A DNA stretch of 64,000 nucleotides from Citrobacter sp. Res13-Sevr-PEB04-36 (GTDB lineage: Bacteria; Pseudomonadota; Gammaproteobacteria; Enterobacterales; Enterobacteriaceae): assembly GCF_015672735.1 (NCBI RefSeq), contig NZ_JADABY010000037.1, positions 1-64,000 on the forward strand, given 5' to 3'. The notes under the pieces are model-generated. The model did not search any database. It saw only the letters and a program-made list of their open reading frames with translations, and was not told the DNA's origin. Below are positions 8,301-18,674 of the stretch, one piece after another. The position numbers and the translations under genes are program-made. Numbering within the stretch: the first letter of the stretch is position 1; each line of letters begins with the position of its first letter.

Positions 8301-9473
8301 TCAGTCCTGTTTTTCCAGTAAGCGCCGGCATGGCATCACAATCAGAAACCATGCGAAGTAGATAAGCGTTGAAAGCTGAGATGCGGGGCGGATCCAACCC
8401 TCGTCATGACTGAACCCGTCTACCAGGTCGGGTCCAACCAGCGCTTTTGACCCCAGCCAGCCTAAAAAGAATGCATTGCCGACCCAAATCCAGAAGCTGA
8501 CTTTGACCCATTTGCTGTAATGACGAAACCGTGCGCGAGAGGTATCCAGCCAGGGTAAAAAATAGAAAATCAACACTGAGGCACACATGGCAGCAATGCC
8601 CGCCAACTCATTGGGAAAACAGCGCAGAATAGAAAAGAAGGGTAGAAAATACCATTCGGGCGCGACGACTGCGGGCGTGACCGTCGGGTCGGCGGGGATG
8701 AAGTTATCGGCACTGCTGAAGTAGTGCGGCGCGAAGAATAAGAACCACGCAAACAGCATTAAAAACAGCGTCAGCTTGAGGGCATCGCGTTCGGTGACGC
8801 GAAAATCAAACAGCAGACGTTGCGATTCACGGGCGGTGAACGTTTTTTTCATCGCGTGGGCGAACGCCGACTGGACGGTACGCACATGCCATATCGTCAT
8901 CGCAACAATGGCGAAGGGAATAATAAAGTGCAGCACATAAAAACGCCCCAGTGTCGGAGTGCCGGGCGCATACCCGCCGACCAAAAAGGTATACAGCGTA
9001 TCGCCAACGAACGGTATTGCGCGGGCGAAGCTGGTGATGACCGTGGCGGCCCAATAACTTTTTTGCCCCCAAATCAGGCTATAGCCGAGAAACGCGGTGA
9101 TCATCAGGAGCACATACAGCGTCACGCTGATAGTCCACATCTTCAGATACGGTTTGCGGTACACGTTGTAATACATGGCGCGAAAGATATGCAGGTAGCA
9201 GGCGAAGAAAAAAAGTGAGGCGCCAATAGCGTGTAGATTACGCACCAGCTCCCCGTGCCTGACCGCGCGCATAATATGCACAATGGAATCAAACGCGGAT
9301 CCTGCCGTGGGCACATAGAACATTGCCAACACGATGCCGGAGAGAATTTGCACGCCCAGCATGACCAGCAAGATGATGCCGACGGCAAAGATCCACACAC
9401 CGGCCACCGAGCGGGGGAATGGAAGGCGAAATTGAACGTGACGCGCAGGTGTTGTCGGGGAAGCAGCGCTCAT
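8301..9473 (-). CDS. petB: Cytochrome b, bc1 complex subunit
   Basis: A 390-residue full-length cytochrome b. The frame can be extended to a TTG, but the ATG at 9473 follows an AGAGG ribosome-binding site and the Rieske stop by one base, so I chose it. Hydrophobic helices fill the protein. Haem-binding histidines appear in RNLHAIGASLFF...CYLH and LHFIIPF...IWH, and the quinol-oxidation motif PEWY lies in APEWYFLPFFSILR. The single long form (b plus subunit IV fused) is the bacterial/mitochondrial bc1 type, not b6f. It would oxidise ubiquinol in the inner membrane. Confidence 0.92.
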   Translation of the reverse strand: MSAASPTTPARHVQFRLPFPRSVAGVWIFAVGIILLVMLGVQILSGIVLAMFYVPTAGSAFDSIVHIMRAVRHGELVRNLHAIGASLFFFACYLHIFRAMYYNVYRKPYLKMWTISVTLYVLLMITAFLGYSLIWGQKSYWAATVITSFARAIPFVGDTLYTFLVGGYAPGTPTLGRFYVLHFIIPFAIVAMTIWHVRTVQSAFAHAMKKTFTARESQRLLFDFRVTERDALKLTLFLMLFAWFLFFAPHYFSSADNFIPADPTVTPAVVAPEWYFLPFFSILRCFPNELAGIAAMCASVLIFYFLPWLDTSRARFRHYSKWVKVSFWIWVGNAFFLGWLGSKALVGPDLVDGFSHDEGWIRPASQLSTLIYFAWFLIVMPCRRLLEKQD

Positions 9474-9474
9474 G

Positions 9475-10023
9475 TCAGGCCTCTTTTGTGCCAAGGCGAA
9501 CGCTCAGACCATCGGCGGCCAGGGCGTAGTCGGGGATGGCCAGATTTGCCGTAGCCGGACCCCGCGTCACGCGCCCGGAGGTGTCAAACTCTGAGCCGTG
9601 ACACGGACAAACCCAGCCTTGCCCGCTGGGATTGGCGTTAGGGACGCATCCGGCATGCGGGCAGTAACCCTGAACGATCAGCCACTGCGGATGCGCCGCC
9701 GTGACCCGCTCGCTGTCCAACTGTGGGTCGAGCAACAGCCGGGTGTCGGCCTGCTGTGCCGCCGAGATCTCGTCCGCTGTACGATGGCGAATCAGGATAA
9801 GTTTTCCCTGCCAGATTCGTTTCACCGTCTGGCCTGCAGCCACTCCCGCAAGGGAAACATCCACCGGCTCATTTTCTGCCACGGTTTTATCGTCCGGGCC
9901 CAGCGCCGAGATGAGTGGCCAGACGGCTGCAGTCACCCCCGCCGCGCCGACAAATTTTGTCAACTTACACAGGCAGTCGCGTCGCTGGGTGTGGATTGCC
10001 TCACTGTCCGTTTTTTCATTCAC
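9475..10023 (-). CDS. petA: Rieske iron-sulfur subunit of the bc1 complex
   Basis: A 182-residue Rieske protein. An N-terminal twin-arginine-like stretch (QRRDCLCKL) precedes a membrane anchor at about residues 22-41. The [2Fe-2S] ligands are visible: Cys121 and His123 in CPHAGC, and Cys139 and His142 in CPCHGS. The disulfide cysteines are Cys126 and Cys141. It starts with GTG behind AGAGG. It lies 27 bases after the cupredoxin gene and one base before petB, so the bc1 genes are transcribed with the cupredoxin. Confidence 0.92.
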   Translation of the reverse strand: MNEKTDSEAIHTQRRDCLCKLTKFVGAAGVTAAVWPLISALGPDDKTVAENEPVDVSLAGVAAGQTVKRIWQGKLILIRHRTADEISAAQQADTRLLLDPQLDSERVTAAHPQWLIVQGYCPHAGCVPNANPSGQGWVCPCHGSEFDTSGRVTRGPATANLAIPDYALAADGLSVRLGTKEA

Positions 10024-10050
10024 CGCTGTTATCCTCTTTTTGTTGCGCCG

Positions 10051-10491
10051 TTAGGGCTTTTCAATGCGGGTATAAATGTCCTGAAAGCGCTTATCGGCAA
10101 GGCCGGGGGCTTTAAACGCGCGGTAACTGTCGGGTAAAACGGCGTCGCCGACTTTGATAAGCATAATCATCCCCTGCGCATAGTGCGGAGAGCATTTGAT
10201 GCCGTAGAAACCGGCGATGTCGTATTTGATTTCAATCTCCTCATCGATTTTGCCGATAAAACCGGGGTATCCGGCGGGGGAGAGTTCGGCAATCGAAGCC
10301 GCATTGTGGCTTTTGTGCTTGCGAACAAACTTCACGCTATCGCCCGGCTGGATCGCCAGATAATCCGGTTCGTAGACCATTGGTCCGCCGCTGCCACGGT
10401 TTTTCATCAATACTTCGTAGGTCTGTGCGAACGCTGTCGAGGTGAACGCGAACAGGCACAGGACGAGCAGGCTTTGTTTAAGACATTTCAT
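10051..10491 (-). CDS. Pseudoazurin-like periplasmic blue copper protein
   Basis: A 146-residue exported cupredoxin with a signal peptide of about 22 residues (cleavage near AFA-QT). The type 1 copper ligands are His62 (HKSHN), Cys100, His103 and Met108 (KCSPHYAQGM), the pattern of pseudoazurin. In other bacteria pseudoazurin carries electrons from the respiratory chain to copper nitrite reductase or nitrous oxide reductase. Here it precedes the bc1 genes, so it is the likely electron acceptor of cytochrome c1. No terminal reductase is encoded in the window. A clear AAGGAA ribosome-binding site precedes the ATG. Confidence 0.85.
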   Translation of the reverse strand: MKCLKQSLLVLCLFAFTSTAFAQTYEVLMKNRGSGGPMVYEPDYLAIQPGDSVKFVRKHKSHNAASIAELSPAGYPGFIGKIDEEIEIKYDIAGFYGIKCSPHYAQGMIMLIKVGDAVLPDSYRAFKAPGLADKRFQDIYTRIEKP

Positions 10492-10509
10492 AGCGGTTCC
10501 TTGTGGTAT

Positions 10510-11331
10510 TTACGCCGGTCGTTGGTAGCGGATGAAGCAGCTCGCCTCATCGGGATCGCGTTCGACAATCGCATCGATGCCAAACCAGCTGTTAAGATTT
10601 TCACGGGTGAAGACAGCCGCAGGGCGGCCCTGTATAGCCAGTTGCCCGGCCGTCATCACCATGATGCGATCGCAAAACATTGCGGCATGGTTCAGGTCGT
10701 GCAGGGCGGCAATCACGGTCAGTTTTTCGCGTTTGACCAGGTTAAGCAGGCCAATTTGATGCTGGATGTCGAGATGATTGGTCGGCTCATCCATCAGCAA
10801 GACCTGAGGCTGTTGCGCCAGCGCCCGGGCAATATGCAGGCGCTGGCGTTCACCGCCGGAGAAGGTATGCCAGCAGCGGTGTTGGACGTTTTGCAAGGAG
10901 ACTTTCTCCAGCATCGTCTGCACGATATCGTCGTCAGTCCGTGACCACGGCGACAGCAGGCTTAACCACGGCGTGCGGCCAAGGGACACAGCCTGGATGG
11001 CGGTCAGACGCTCGCTGGTTTCCGCCTGCTGTTCAACCAGGGCGACCTTTTGCGCCAGATGGCGGCGCGAGTAGCGGCGAATATCTTTGTTGTTAAGCGA
11101 AACACTGCCAGCGGAAGGTTTGAGTAAGCCAGCCAGCAGGGAAATCAGCGACGTTTTCCCCGAACCGTTGGGGCCGATAATGCCAACAAACTCGCCGGGC
11201 GCGACCTGAAACGAGACATCATTGACGATGGTCTTGCCTTTCACCTCCCAGTGCAGGTGCTGTGCGCAGACCACATCGTTGGCGGTATTTGCCGCGCGTA
11301 GCGGCGTGGTAAAACGTGGGTTAACCGTCAT
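10510..11331 (-). CDS. ABC transporter ATPase (FecE/BtuD family)
   Basis: A 273-residue ATPase of the iron-siderophore/vitamin B12 importer class. Walker A is GPNGSGKTS, the signature is SGGERQR, and Walker B is VLLMDEPT followed by the D-loop and switch His (AALHDL). The start overlaps the permease stop by four bases (ATGA), which indicates translational coupling. It pairs with the upstream permease and binding protein; the cobalamin riboswitch suggests a corrinoid or cobalt-related substrate. Confidence 0.9.
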   Translation of the reverse strand: MTVNPRFTTPLRAANTANDVVCAQHLHWEVKGKTIVNDVSFQVAPGEFVGIIGPNGSGKTSLISLLAGLLKPSAGSVSLNNKDIRRYSRRHLAQKVALVEQQAETSERLTAIQAVSLGRTPWLSLLSPWSRTDDDIVQTMLEKVSLQNVQHRCWHTFSGGERQRLHIARALAQQPQVLLMDEPTNHLDIQHQIGLLNLVKREKLTVIAALHDLNHAAMFCDRIMVMTAGQLAIQGRPAAVFTRENLNSWFGIDAIVERDPDEASCFIRYQRPA

Positions 11332-12392
11332 TTGCTCGGGTTCCCTCGGATCAAAATAATCGAAAATGCGGGTGCGCCAACCAGCGCAGTGATCACCCCA
11401 ATAGGCAGTACTTGCCCTGGTAGTAAGGTGCGTGAAATGACGTCCGCGACGATAAGAAAAATGGCACCAATCAGGGCGCTGACGGGCAGTAAGCGGTGGT
11501 GCTGATTGCCCACCAGTAAACGTGCGGCATGAGGAATGACCAGCCCGACAAAGCCAATGGCTCCGACAATCGACACCATAATGGCGGTCATCCCCGTCAC
11601 CGCGGTAATCAGTACGCCGCGAGTGCGTTTAACCGGGATGCCCAGCGAGGCCGCCGACTCGGCGCCAAATGAAAATGCGTCCAGATGGCGGGCGTAGCAA
11701 AAGCAGACGATGATGCCGACCAGCGCGGTCGGGATGGCCAGTACCACATCGGGCCAGCGTACGCCGCTCAGATTGCCGAGCAGCCAGAACATAATGCCGC
11801 GTGCCTGTTCGGCATTGGCCGAACGGGTAATGATGAGCGAGGTAATGGCATTGAACAGCTGCGAGCTGGCGATCCCGGCGAGAATAATTTGCGTGGTGGC
11901 GGAGCCATGTTTCCCTCTGGCTGCCGCGGCCAGCAGTGCGACAAACAGAAATGCCGTCAGCGCGCCGATAAATGCCCCGAGCGACATGCTGATAATCCCC
12001 GCACCCAGCCCGGTCAGCGCGATCAGCACCGCTCCTGTCGACGCCCCGGCCGAGATCCCCAGCAGATAAGGTTCGGCCAGCGCATTACGCAGCAGCGATT
12101 GCAGCACCACGCCGGAAACGGCCAGACAGGCGCCGCAGCAGGCGGAGACCAGTGCACGGGTCAGGCGGTAGTTCCAGATAATCCCGGCATCCAGCGCGTC
12201 TACCGGATATTGGCTGCCAAACAGGTGGTTTGCCAGCGTGTGGGTGACATGCTGCCACGGGATAAACGTCTCACCGATGGAGATCCCCGCCAGCAGTACT
12301 CCGCACATCACCACGCTGACCCACAGGCTATGCAGCAGCGCTCGCTGTGTAAACTGACCCATCGCCCGACGCGTCCTGCGTAATTCGCTCAT
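11328..12392 (-). CDS. ABC transporter permease (FecCD/BtuC family)
   Basis: A 354-residue inner membrane permease with about nine to ten hydrophobic segments. It shows the FecCD motifs: SGVVLQSLLRNALAEPYLLGISAGAS near the first third, and GLVIPHAARLLVG near the end, the coupling region that contacts the ATPase. A 65-base gap containing a strong hairpin separates it from the binding protein gene. Confidence 0.9.
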   Translation of the reverse strand: MSELRRTRRAMGQFTQRALLHSLWVSVVMCGVLLAGISIGETFIPWQHVTHTLANHLFGSQYPVDALDAGIIWNYRLTRALVSACCGACLAVSGVVLQSLLRNALAEPYLLGISAGASTGAVLIALTGLGAGIISMSLGAFIGALTAFLFVALLAAAARGKHGSATTQIILAGIASSQLFNAITSLIITRSANAEQARGIMFWLLGNLSGVRWPDVVLAIPTALVGIIVCFCYARHLDAFSFGAESAASLGIPVKRTRGVLITAVTGMTAIMVSIVGAIGFVGLVIPHAARLLVGNQHHRLLPVSALIGAIFLIVADVISRTLLPGQVLPIGVITALVGAPAFSIILIRGNPSK

Positions 12393-12418
12393 TGTTTACG
12401 GCTTTCCTGAGTACGAAA

Positions 12419-12449
12419 GCGCGTGATGCCCATGTACGGCATCACGCGC
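12419..12449 (-). repeat. Perfect 12-bp intercistronic hairpin between binding protein and permease genes
   Basis: GCGCGTGATGCC pairs perfectly with GGCATCACGCGC around a 7-base loop. There is no T-run, so it is more likely an mRNA-stabilising or attenuating structure than a full terminator. Confidence 0.7.
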
Positions 12450-12457
12450 AACGAGGA

Positions 12458-13516
12458 TTAGTGAGTGGCCTGTGGATGTGCCAGACCGTATTGCACCAGC
12501 GCATCGGCGAGTTTTTCCAGTCCATCAATGGTTCTTATTCCGGCGTTCATAGTCTGGACATCAATCACCGGCAGGTGGTTGTCTTTCACCGCCGGGATAA
12601 GGCGGGTAACAGGGTCAGATTTGAGGTATTCCATTTTGACTTTCCAGTCATCCGCCGGGAAACGGCGACGGCCCATCTCGCCGAGAACGATCACCGACGG
12701 ACTGGCTTTGGCAATGGTTTCCCAGCCGACGGTCGGCCACTCTTCGGCGGAATCAATGACATTTTTTACCCCGAGGGTCTGCGCAATCCACGCGGCGGGG
12801 CCAAATTTACCGGCAACATACGGGTCAAGCTGCAGATCGGCGCTGGAGAACCAGAAGACGGCAGAAACGTTATTTTCCATGCCGGTGATCTTCGTTTTGG
12901 CTGCGGCTTCGCGGGCTTTGAGGTTAGCTATCAGCTCATCACCTTTGTCCTGCACATCGAAGATTTTTGCCAGATCGGCAACTTCCTGGTAGACCATGGC
13001 GATATCAAACATGCCTTTACGCACGCCATCACCGCCGTCTTCATTGTCTTTTGCACAATCAGCAGGGGCGGTATAAACCGGAACGTTGAGTTCACTGAAT
13101 TGTTCATAAGAGGCAACCGTCCCCGCGGGGCCAATCTGCCATTCAAACTGGCTGGCAACCAGGTCTGGTTTTTTGGCGATAATGCCTTCAAAGCTGGGTA
13201 TGTTTTGCGCGATGACCGCAATCTTGTCATTCACAGCTTTGTACTGTTCAGGAACCGGGCCAAACCACAGCGATGTGCCTACAACGCGATCGGCCAGACC
13301 CAAAGAATAGAGGATTTCAGTGCTATTCTGACCCACGGTGGTCACGCGCTGCGGGGCTTTATCAAAGGTAATATCCCGACCGCAGTTTTTGATGGTCAGT
13401 GGATATTGCGTCTTCGCCGCAGTAGCCATATTACTGGTCAGGAAAAGTGTCGCGCCAGCCAGCGCCAGAAGTGAATATTTGCAATAAGAAGAGGTAAAAT
13501 CAGAATACATTATCAT
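12458..13516 (-). CDS. ABC transporter periplasmic substrate-binding protein (FecB/BtuF type)
   Basis: A 352-residue exported binding protein of the class III family, with a signal peptide of about 33 residues ending near ATA-AK. The mature protein begins with YPLTIKNCGRDITFDKAPQRV, a typical opening for iron-complex and corrinoid binding proteins, and continues with the two-lobed fold. It is longer than BtuF (266 residues), so cobalamin itself is not assured. The start is ATG at 13516, or the ATG six bases downstream. It is the first gene behind a cobalamin riboswitch and heads the seven-gene unit. Confidence 0.85.
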   Translation of the reverse strand: MIMYSDFTSSYCKYSLLALAGATLFLTSNMATAAKTQYPLTIKNCGRDITFDKAPQRVTTVGQNSTEILYSLGLADRVVGTSLWFGPVPEQYKAVNDKIAVIAQNIPSFEGIIAKKPDLVASQFEWQIGPAGTVASYEQFSELNVPVYTAPADCAKDNEDGGDGVRKGMFDIAMVYQEVADLAKIFDVQDKGDELIANLKAREAAAKTKITGMENNVSAVFWFSSADLQLDPYVAGKFGPAAWIAQTLGVKNVIDSAEEWPTVGWETIAKASPSVIVLGEMGRRRFPADDWKVKMEYLKSDPVTRLIPAVKDNHLPVIDVQTMNAGIRTIDGLEKLADALVQYGLAHPQATH

Positions 13517-13721
13517 TGTCCCGTTGATGCCAGAATCTCAGCGTCTGGTCATTGTTTATTTCACGGGACAGGCACATGACGATAGATGACATCTAATCAT
13601 GATAGTCAGGCAAGATAATATGAAAATAAAACATATTGTTGCCGTTTGATCAGGAATCAATTCTTTTCACTCGTCAAATAAATCACCCCATGGACCATCC
13701 CGTCCACTCAATGTATAAAAC

Positions 13722-13915
13722 CATGACAGCAGGTCTCCTGGCTCACGGTAATCAGAATATCGGCCTTCCCATAAAAAATATTTTACAGTGACCTGTAGTG
13801 AACCATCACTACACAGGGATATTCAGCATCCGCTTACAGTTGCGGGGGCAGCTATGGCATAAGAGAGAAATCATCCGCACCATATTCCGTTTCAAAAACA
13901 TGACTATGCTTTGAA
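13722..13915 (-). ncRNA. Cobalamin (adenosylcobalamin) riboswitch
   Basis: Read on the minus strand, the region holds the conserved blocks of the cobalamin riboswitch in order: a GAAACGGAA/GGTGCGG segment, the B12 box core GCCCCCGCAACTGTAAGCGG, a variable hairpin (GTAGTGATGGTTCACTAC), GGGAAGGCCGATATTC, and AGCCAGGAGACCTGC. The element ends about 205 bases before the binding-protein gene, leaving room for an expression platform. In this family bound cobalamin usually represses the downstream genes. Confidence 0.92.
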
Positions 13916-14182
13916 ATACTGTCGGCGGGGACTGTATCGGCATGCCAATATTGCGTCAACCGCTTGAATAAGTAGGTCGCGTTTGATTGTTATTTTTTAA
14001 TTCCTTTTAAATCATGTGGTTAATATCTATTTTTTTAAATTGTCTTAATGAAAGTAATGAATGTTCGGTAAACTAAATGAGAATTATTTGACGCTGATCA
14101 ATTAATATTATTGTGCTGAAAAAGGGCAGAATGGATAACGTTAAATACGCTGTTATTTAATTTTTTGCACCGCGTCACATTT
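13916..14182. other. AT-rich intergenic region upstream of the riboswitch
   Basis: This stretch must contain the promoter of the minus-strand ABC/bc1 unit and the 3' flank of the acetyltransferase gene. I see no gene and cannot place the promoter confidently. Base composition is clearly more AT-rich than the flanking coding DNA. Confidence 0.5.
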
Positions 14183-14698
14183 TTAAAGATATTTTCCCAT
14201 ATGGACAATTTGTTGCTCGCCACCTTCATCAAGGAACACGTTAAAGTCATTTTTGCACCAAAACTGATAGCCGCCGGGTAAAAAATGATGGGTATGCAAG
14301 TAGAGCGTTTTATATTGCTGACGCTGACAATATGCTTCTGCCAACGTCATAAGTTGGCGGCCTATACCTCGACGGCGGTGTTCCTGTTCCACGTAACAGC
14401 GGCAAATTTCTGCGGTGGTGGTTAAATCATAGCGTCCGTGCAACGCTGTTATTCTGTCATCGTACTGACATACTGCCAGCGTGGCGATAAGTTGCTGGTG
14501 TTCATCCCACGCGCCGAGCAATAGATTCCGTGGTTGTTGCAGGTAGTTTGCACGCAAATCTAATATGTCTTCGTCAGGCCGTGGGGTGGGCCTGTTAGCC
14601 TGAAAATAGAGATTTAAATGACGAATAATAAATGATTGAACGGCGGGAATATCCGACTCGGTAATTTCGCGAAAGGTATACGTAGCATTAGGGTTCAT
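14183..14698 (-). CDS. GNAT-family N-acetyltransferase
   Basis: A 171-residue acetyltransferase. The acetyl-CoA binding motif is RRRGIGRQLM (Q/RxxGxG/A), and the fold runs from YTFREITESDIPAV to the C-terminal FWCKNDFNVF. The ATG at 14698 gives a normal GNAT opening (MNPNATYTFREI); a TTG 42 bases upstream would add an unlikely hydrophobic leader. The substrate is unknown. It is a single gene transcribed away from dauA, and I do not recall it at this locus in E. coli. Confidence 0.85.
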   Translation of the reverse strand: MNPNATYTFREITESDIPAVQSFIIRHLNLYFQANRPTPRPDEDILDLRANYLQQPRNLLLGAWDEHQQLIATLAVCQYDDRITALHGRYDLTTTAEICRCYVEQEHRRRGIGRQLMTLAEAYCQRQQYKTLYLHTHHFLPGGYQFWCKNDFNVFLDEGGEQQIVHMGKYL

Positions 14699-14804
14699 TG
14701 TTGTGGGTATTATCAGAAGTAGGGGAAATGATAATAGCAACTCAGAGGGGATTGCAGAAGTGAAGAGTGACCGACAAGCAAAGCCTGCCGGTCATCGCTA
14801 AACG

Positions 14805-16484
14805 TTAAATATCGGCCAGCGCGGCGTCACGGTTCGGGAAGAACGCCAGACGACCAGGGATGGGCTGAATACCCGCTCGTGCCATGGTGCGCAGCGGTTG
14901 GAACTCCAGATTACTGATACGTAATTCACAGCCTTCCGGCAGTCGTTTAACAAAACGCTGGAAGGCGTCCAGACCACCGGCATCCAGTACCGGGACGGCG
15001 TCCCACTTCAGTACCACGATACGCTTGCCAGCAATGCGCGTTTCAAGATCGGTAAACAATCCCTCGGCGGCGGCAAAGAACAGCGGGCCAATCACGCGCA
15101 GCACCAGCACATCGTCCGGTACATCTACGTTAACCGGTGCCAGGCGTGTCATGCGCGCAATGCGGCGCATAAACAGTAGCGAGGCAAGGACGATACCGAC
15201 GCTGATGGCGATCACCATATCAAACAGTACGGTCAGCGACATACACATCAGCATCACGATGATGTCGTCTTTCGGTGCGTGACGCAGCAGATCCACCACT
15301 TTATGGGCTTCACTCATGTTCCACGCTACCATCAGCAGCAGGGCGGCCATGGCGGAAAGCGGCAGCCAGGAGAGCCAAGGAGCTAACACCAGCAGGGCGA
15401 GGATCACCAGAATCGCGTGGATCACTGCAGAAATGGGCGAGGTGGCCCCGGCGCGAACGTTAGCCGCAGAGCGGGCAATTGCGGCGGTAGCGGTGATGCC
15501 GCCAAAGAATGGCGCAACGATATTCCCCAGACCTTGGCCCACCAGTTCGCTGTTGGCTTTGTGCTTGGTGCCGGTCATCCCGTCGAGCACCACGGCGCAC
15601 AGCAGGGATTCAATGGCGCCCAGCATTGCCATCGAGAAGGCTGCGGGTAACAGCGCCCGCAATGAGCTCCAGCTCAGCGTAAAGTCCGACCCTGGCATAT
15701 CCCACGGCAACACCAGCTGTGGCAGCAGTTGCGGGATACCGTTGCCCTGCGAGCCATCCGCCAGAATGTAGTGGAACTGAGACCCGATGGTCGCGACATG
15801 GCCACCCGTCAGGTTAACGATGCCCATCACCGCACAACCGGCCAGCAGCGCCGGAAGATGACCAGGCAGGCGGATCCCCAGGCGCGGCCAGAAAATCAGG
15901 ATCCCCAGCGTGACCACGCCAATGGCGGCATCACCAAGGTTAATGGTCGGCAGGGCCATGAACAACGCACCCACTTTTTGCAGGTAGTGTTCCGGGACGT
16001 GTGCCATCTGCAGACCGAGAAAATCTTTAATCTGCATGGTACCGATGGTGATACCGATACCTGAGGTAAAGCCTAAGGTAACGGAGACCGGAATATATTC
16101 GATCAATCGGCCAAAGCGGGCGAGGCCGAAAAGGATCAGGAAGATCCCGGACATCAGCGTGGCAACCAGCAGGCCTGCCAGCCCGAACTGCTGCGACACC
16201 GGATACAAAATCACCACGAAGGCGGCGGTAGGACCGGAGACGCTAAAACGTGAACCACCGGTAAGGGCGATAACAATCCCGGCAACGGCTGAGGTATACA
16301 GGCCGTACTGTGGCGCAACGCCGCTGCCAATTGCCAACGCCATTGCCAGCGGGATAGCAATAATCCCCACGGTTATTCCTGCGATCAGATCGCGGGTAAA
16401 GCGCGAGGCGGTATATTTTTCTTTCCAACAAGCGTCGATGAGGGCGCGGAAAGGCATCACATGTGAGGAAAATAGTCTGTTCAC
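14805..16484 (-). CDS. dauA: C4-dicarboxylic acid transporter DauA (SulP family)
   Basis: A 559-residue SulP/SLC26-type transporter, formerly YchM. About 12-14 membrane segments fill residues 25-430, including the family signature [15 protein letters not shown] cytoplasmic STAS domain occupies about residues 440-550 ([29 protein letters not shown]). In E. coli it takes up succinate and other C4-dicarboxylates aerobically at acidic pH. It neighbours prs as in E. coli. Confidence 0.96.
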   Translation of the reverse strand: MNRLFSSHVMPFRALIDACWKEKYTASRFTRDLIAGITVGIIAIPLAMALAIGSGVAPQYGLYTSAVAGIVIALTGGSRFSVSGPTAAFVVILYPVSQQFGLAGLLVATLMSGIFLILFGLARFGRLIEYIPVSVTLGFTSGIGITIGTMQIKDFLGLQMAHVPEHYLQKVGALFMALPTINLGDAAIGVVTLGILIFWPRLGIRLPGHLPALLAGCAVMGIVNLTGGHVATIGSQFHYILADGSQGNGIPQLLPQLVLPWDMPGSDFTLSWSSLRALLPAAFSMAMLGAIESLLCAVVLDGMTGTKHKANSELVGQGLGNIVAPFFGGITATAAIARSAANVRAGATSPISAVIHAILVILALLVLAPWLSWLPLSAMAALLLMVAWNMSEAHKVVDLLRHAPKDDIIVMLMCMSLTVLFDMVIAISVGIVLASLLFMRRIARMTRLAPVNVDVPDDVLVLRVIGPLFFAAAEGLFTDLETRIAGKRIVVLKWDAVPVLDAGGLDAFQRFVKRLPEGCELRISNLEFQPLRTMARAGIQPIPGRLAFFPNRDAALADI

Positions 16485-16570
16485 AATAATGTTTCATCCA
16501 TGAGCGCATCATCTATCTAGAAAATGATAGTTGAAGTTGGCATAAATCATACAAATAAATAAAACGGATA

Positions 16571-16596
16571 AAAAAACCCGCCGCAGCGGGTTTTTG
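16571..16596 (-). terminator. prs terminator
   Basis: AAACCCGC pairs with GCGGGTTT around a short loop, followed on the minus strand by a run of Ts. It lies just after the prs stop. Confidence 0.85.
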
Positions 16597-16608
16597 AGCC
16601 GGGCTCGA

Positions 16609-17682
<1,074 letters not shown>

Positions 17683-17822
17683 TCACCGCAACTCAGCTTG
17701 CCCGGCTTACTCGTCATCATTCATGTTTCATGTGCGCTGGCATCAATAATTCGCACCAGTTACATACTTTTGTATGTTCCTGGCGATTCGTCATTTCGCC
17801 ATCTTCCTGAAACCCGAATGAT

Positions 17823-18674
17823 TTAGAGTAGCGCTCTGTGCAATGGGGAGAGGTTGACACCTTTCGCCACAAAGCCTTCGAGCCATTCCGGGGCTTGCTC
17901 AAGCACCTGGCGAGCACGAGACTCTGTATCAAATTCAGCAAAGACACAGGCCCCTGTACCAGTCAGGCGCGACGGCGCATATTCTAACAGCCAGGAAAGC
18001 ACCGCATCAACCTCGCGAAAACGTTTTCTTGCGATAACCTCGCAATCATTGCCGAATTCACATTTTAGTAACGTTTCTATTGACCTTTTTGGCGTGTTGC
18101 GCGGGAGTTCCGGGTCTTTAAAAATCACCGGCGTAGGAATACTGACGCCGGGGTGAGCAACCAGGTACCATTTTTCCGGTGGATTGACCGGCGTGAGAAT
18201 TTCTCCCACCCCCTCGGCGAAGGCCGCGTGTCCGCGTACAAATACCGGCACGTCGGCACCCAGCGTTAACCCAATGGTTGCCAGTTCATCGACAGACAGT
18301 CCGCACAGCCAGAGGTGGTTCAGCGCCACCAGAACGGTGGCGGCATTCGAGGATCCGCCGCCCAGACCCCCGCCCATGGGCAGACGCTTATTAATGCTGA
18401 TGGCCGCGCCGCTCCCGGCGGGCAAACGCCCACTTTCTGCGGCAGTTTTCATCAGCAAACGCGCGGCGCGCACGATCAGGTTATCTTCATGCTCTACGCC
18501 TGCAACCGGGGTGAGTAGATGAATGTCGCCGTCATCGCGCACCTCAATGCTGATATCATCGCCGTAATCGAGAAACTGAAACAGCGTCTGCAGCGTGTGA
18601 TAACCATCCGCACGCTGTCCGGTGATGTATAAAAACAGATTCAGTTTTGCCGGAGAGGGCCAGTGGGTCATCAT
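17823..18674 (-). CDS. ispE: 4-diphosphocytidyl-2-C-methyl-D-erythritol kinase
   Basis: A 283-residue GHMP kinase of the MEP isoprenoid pathway; it phosphorylates CDP-methylerythritol. The opening [14 protein letters not shown] and the ATP-binding glycine loop [20 protein letters not shown] are intact. The start overlaps the lolB stop by four bases (ATGA), so the two are translationally coupled. Confidence 0.98.
   Translation of the reverse strand: MMTHWPSPAKLNLFLYITGQRADGYHTLQTLFQFLDYGDDISIEVRDDGDIHLLTPVAGVEHEDNLIVRAARLLMKTAAESGRLPAGSGAAISINKRLPMGGGLGGGSSNAATVLVALNHLWLCGLSVDELATIGLTLGADVPVFVRGHAAFAEGVGEILTPVNPPEKWYLVAHPGVSIPTPVIFKDPELPRNTPKRSIETLLKCEFGNDCEVIARKRFREVDAVLSWLLEYAPSRLTGTGACVFAEFDTESRARQVLEQAPEWLEGFVAKGVNLSPLHRALL

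Noticed and set aside
12392-13474. 360-codon plus-strand frame opposite the binding-protein gene
   Set aside because: It is antisense to a gene with signal peptide and family motifs, and shows no domain of its own.
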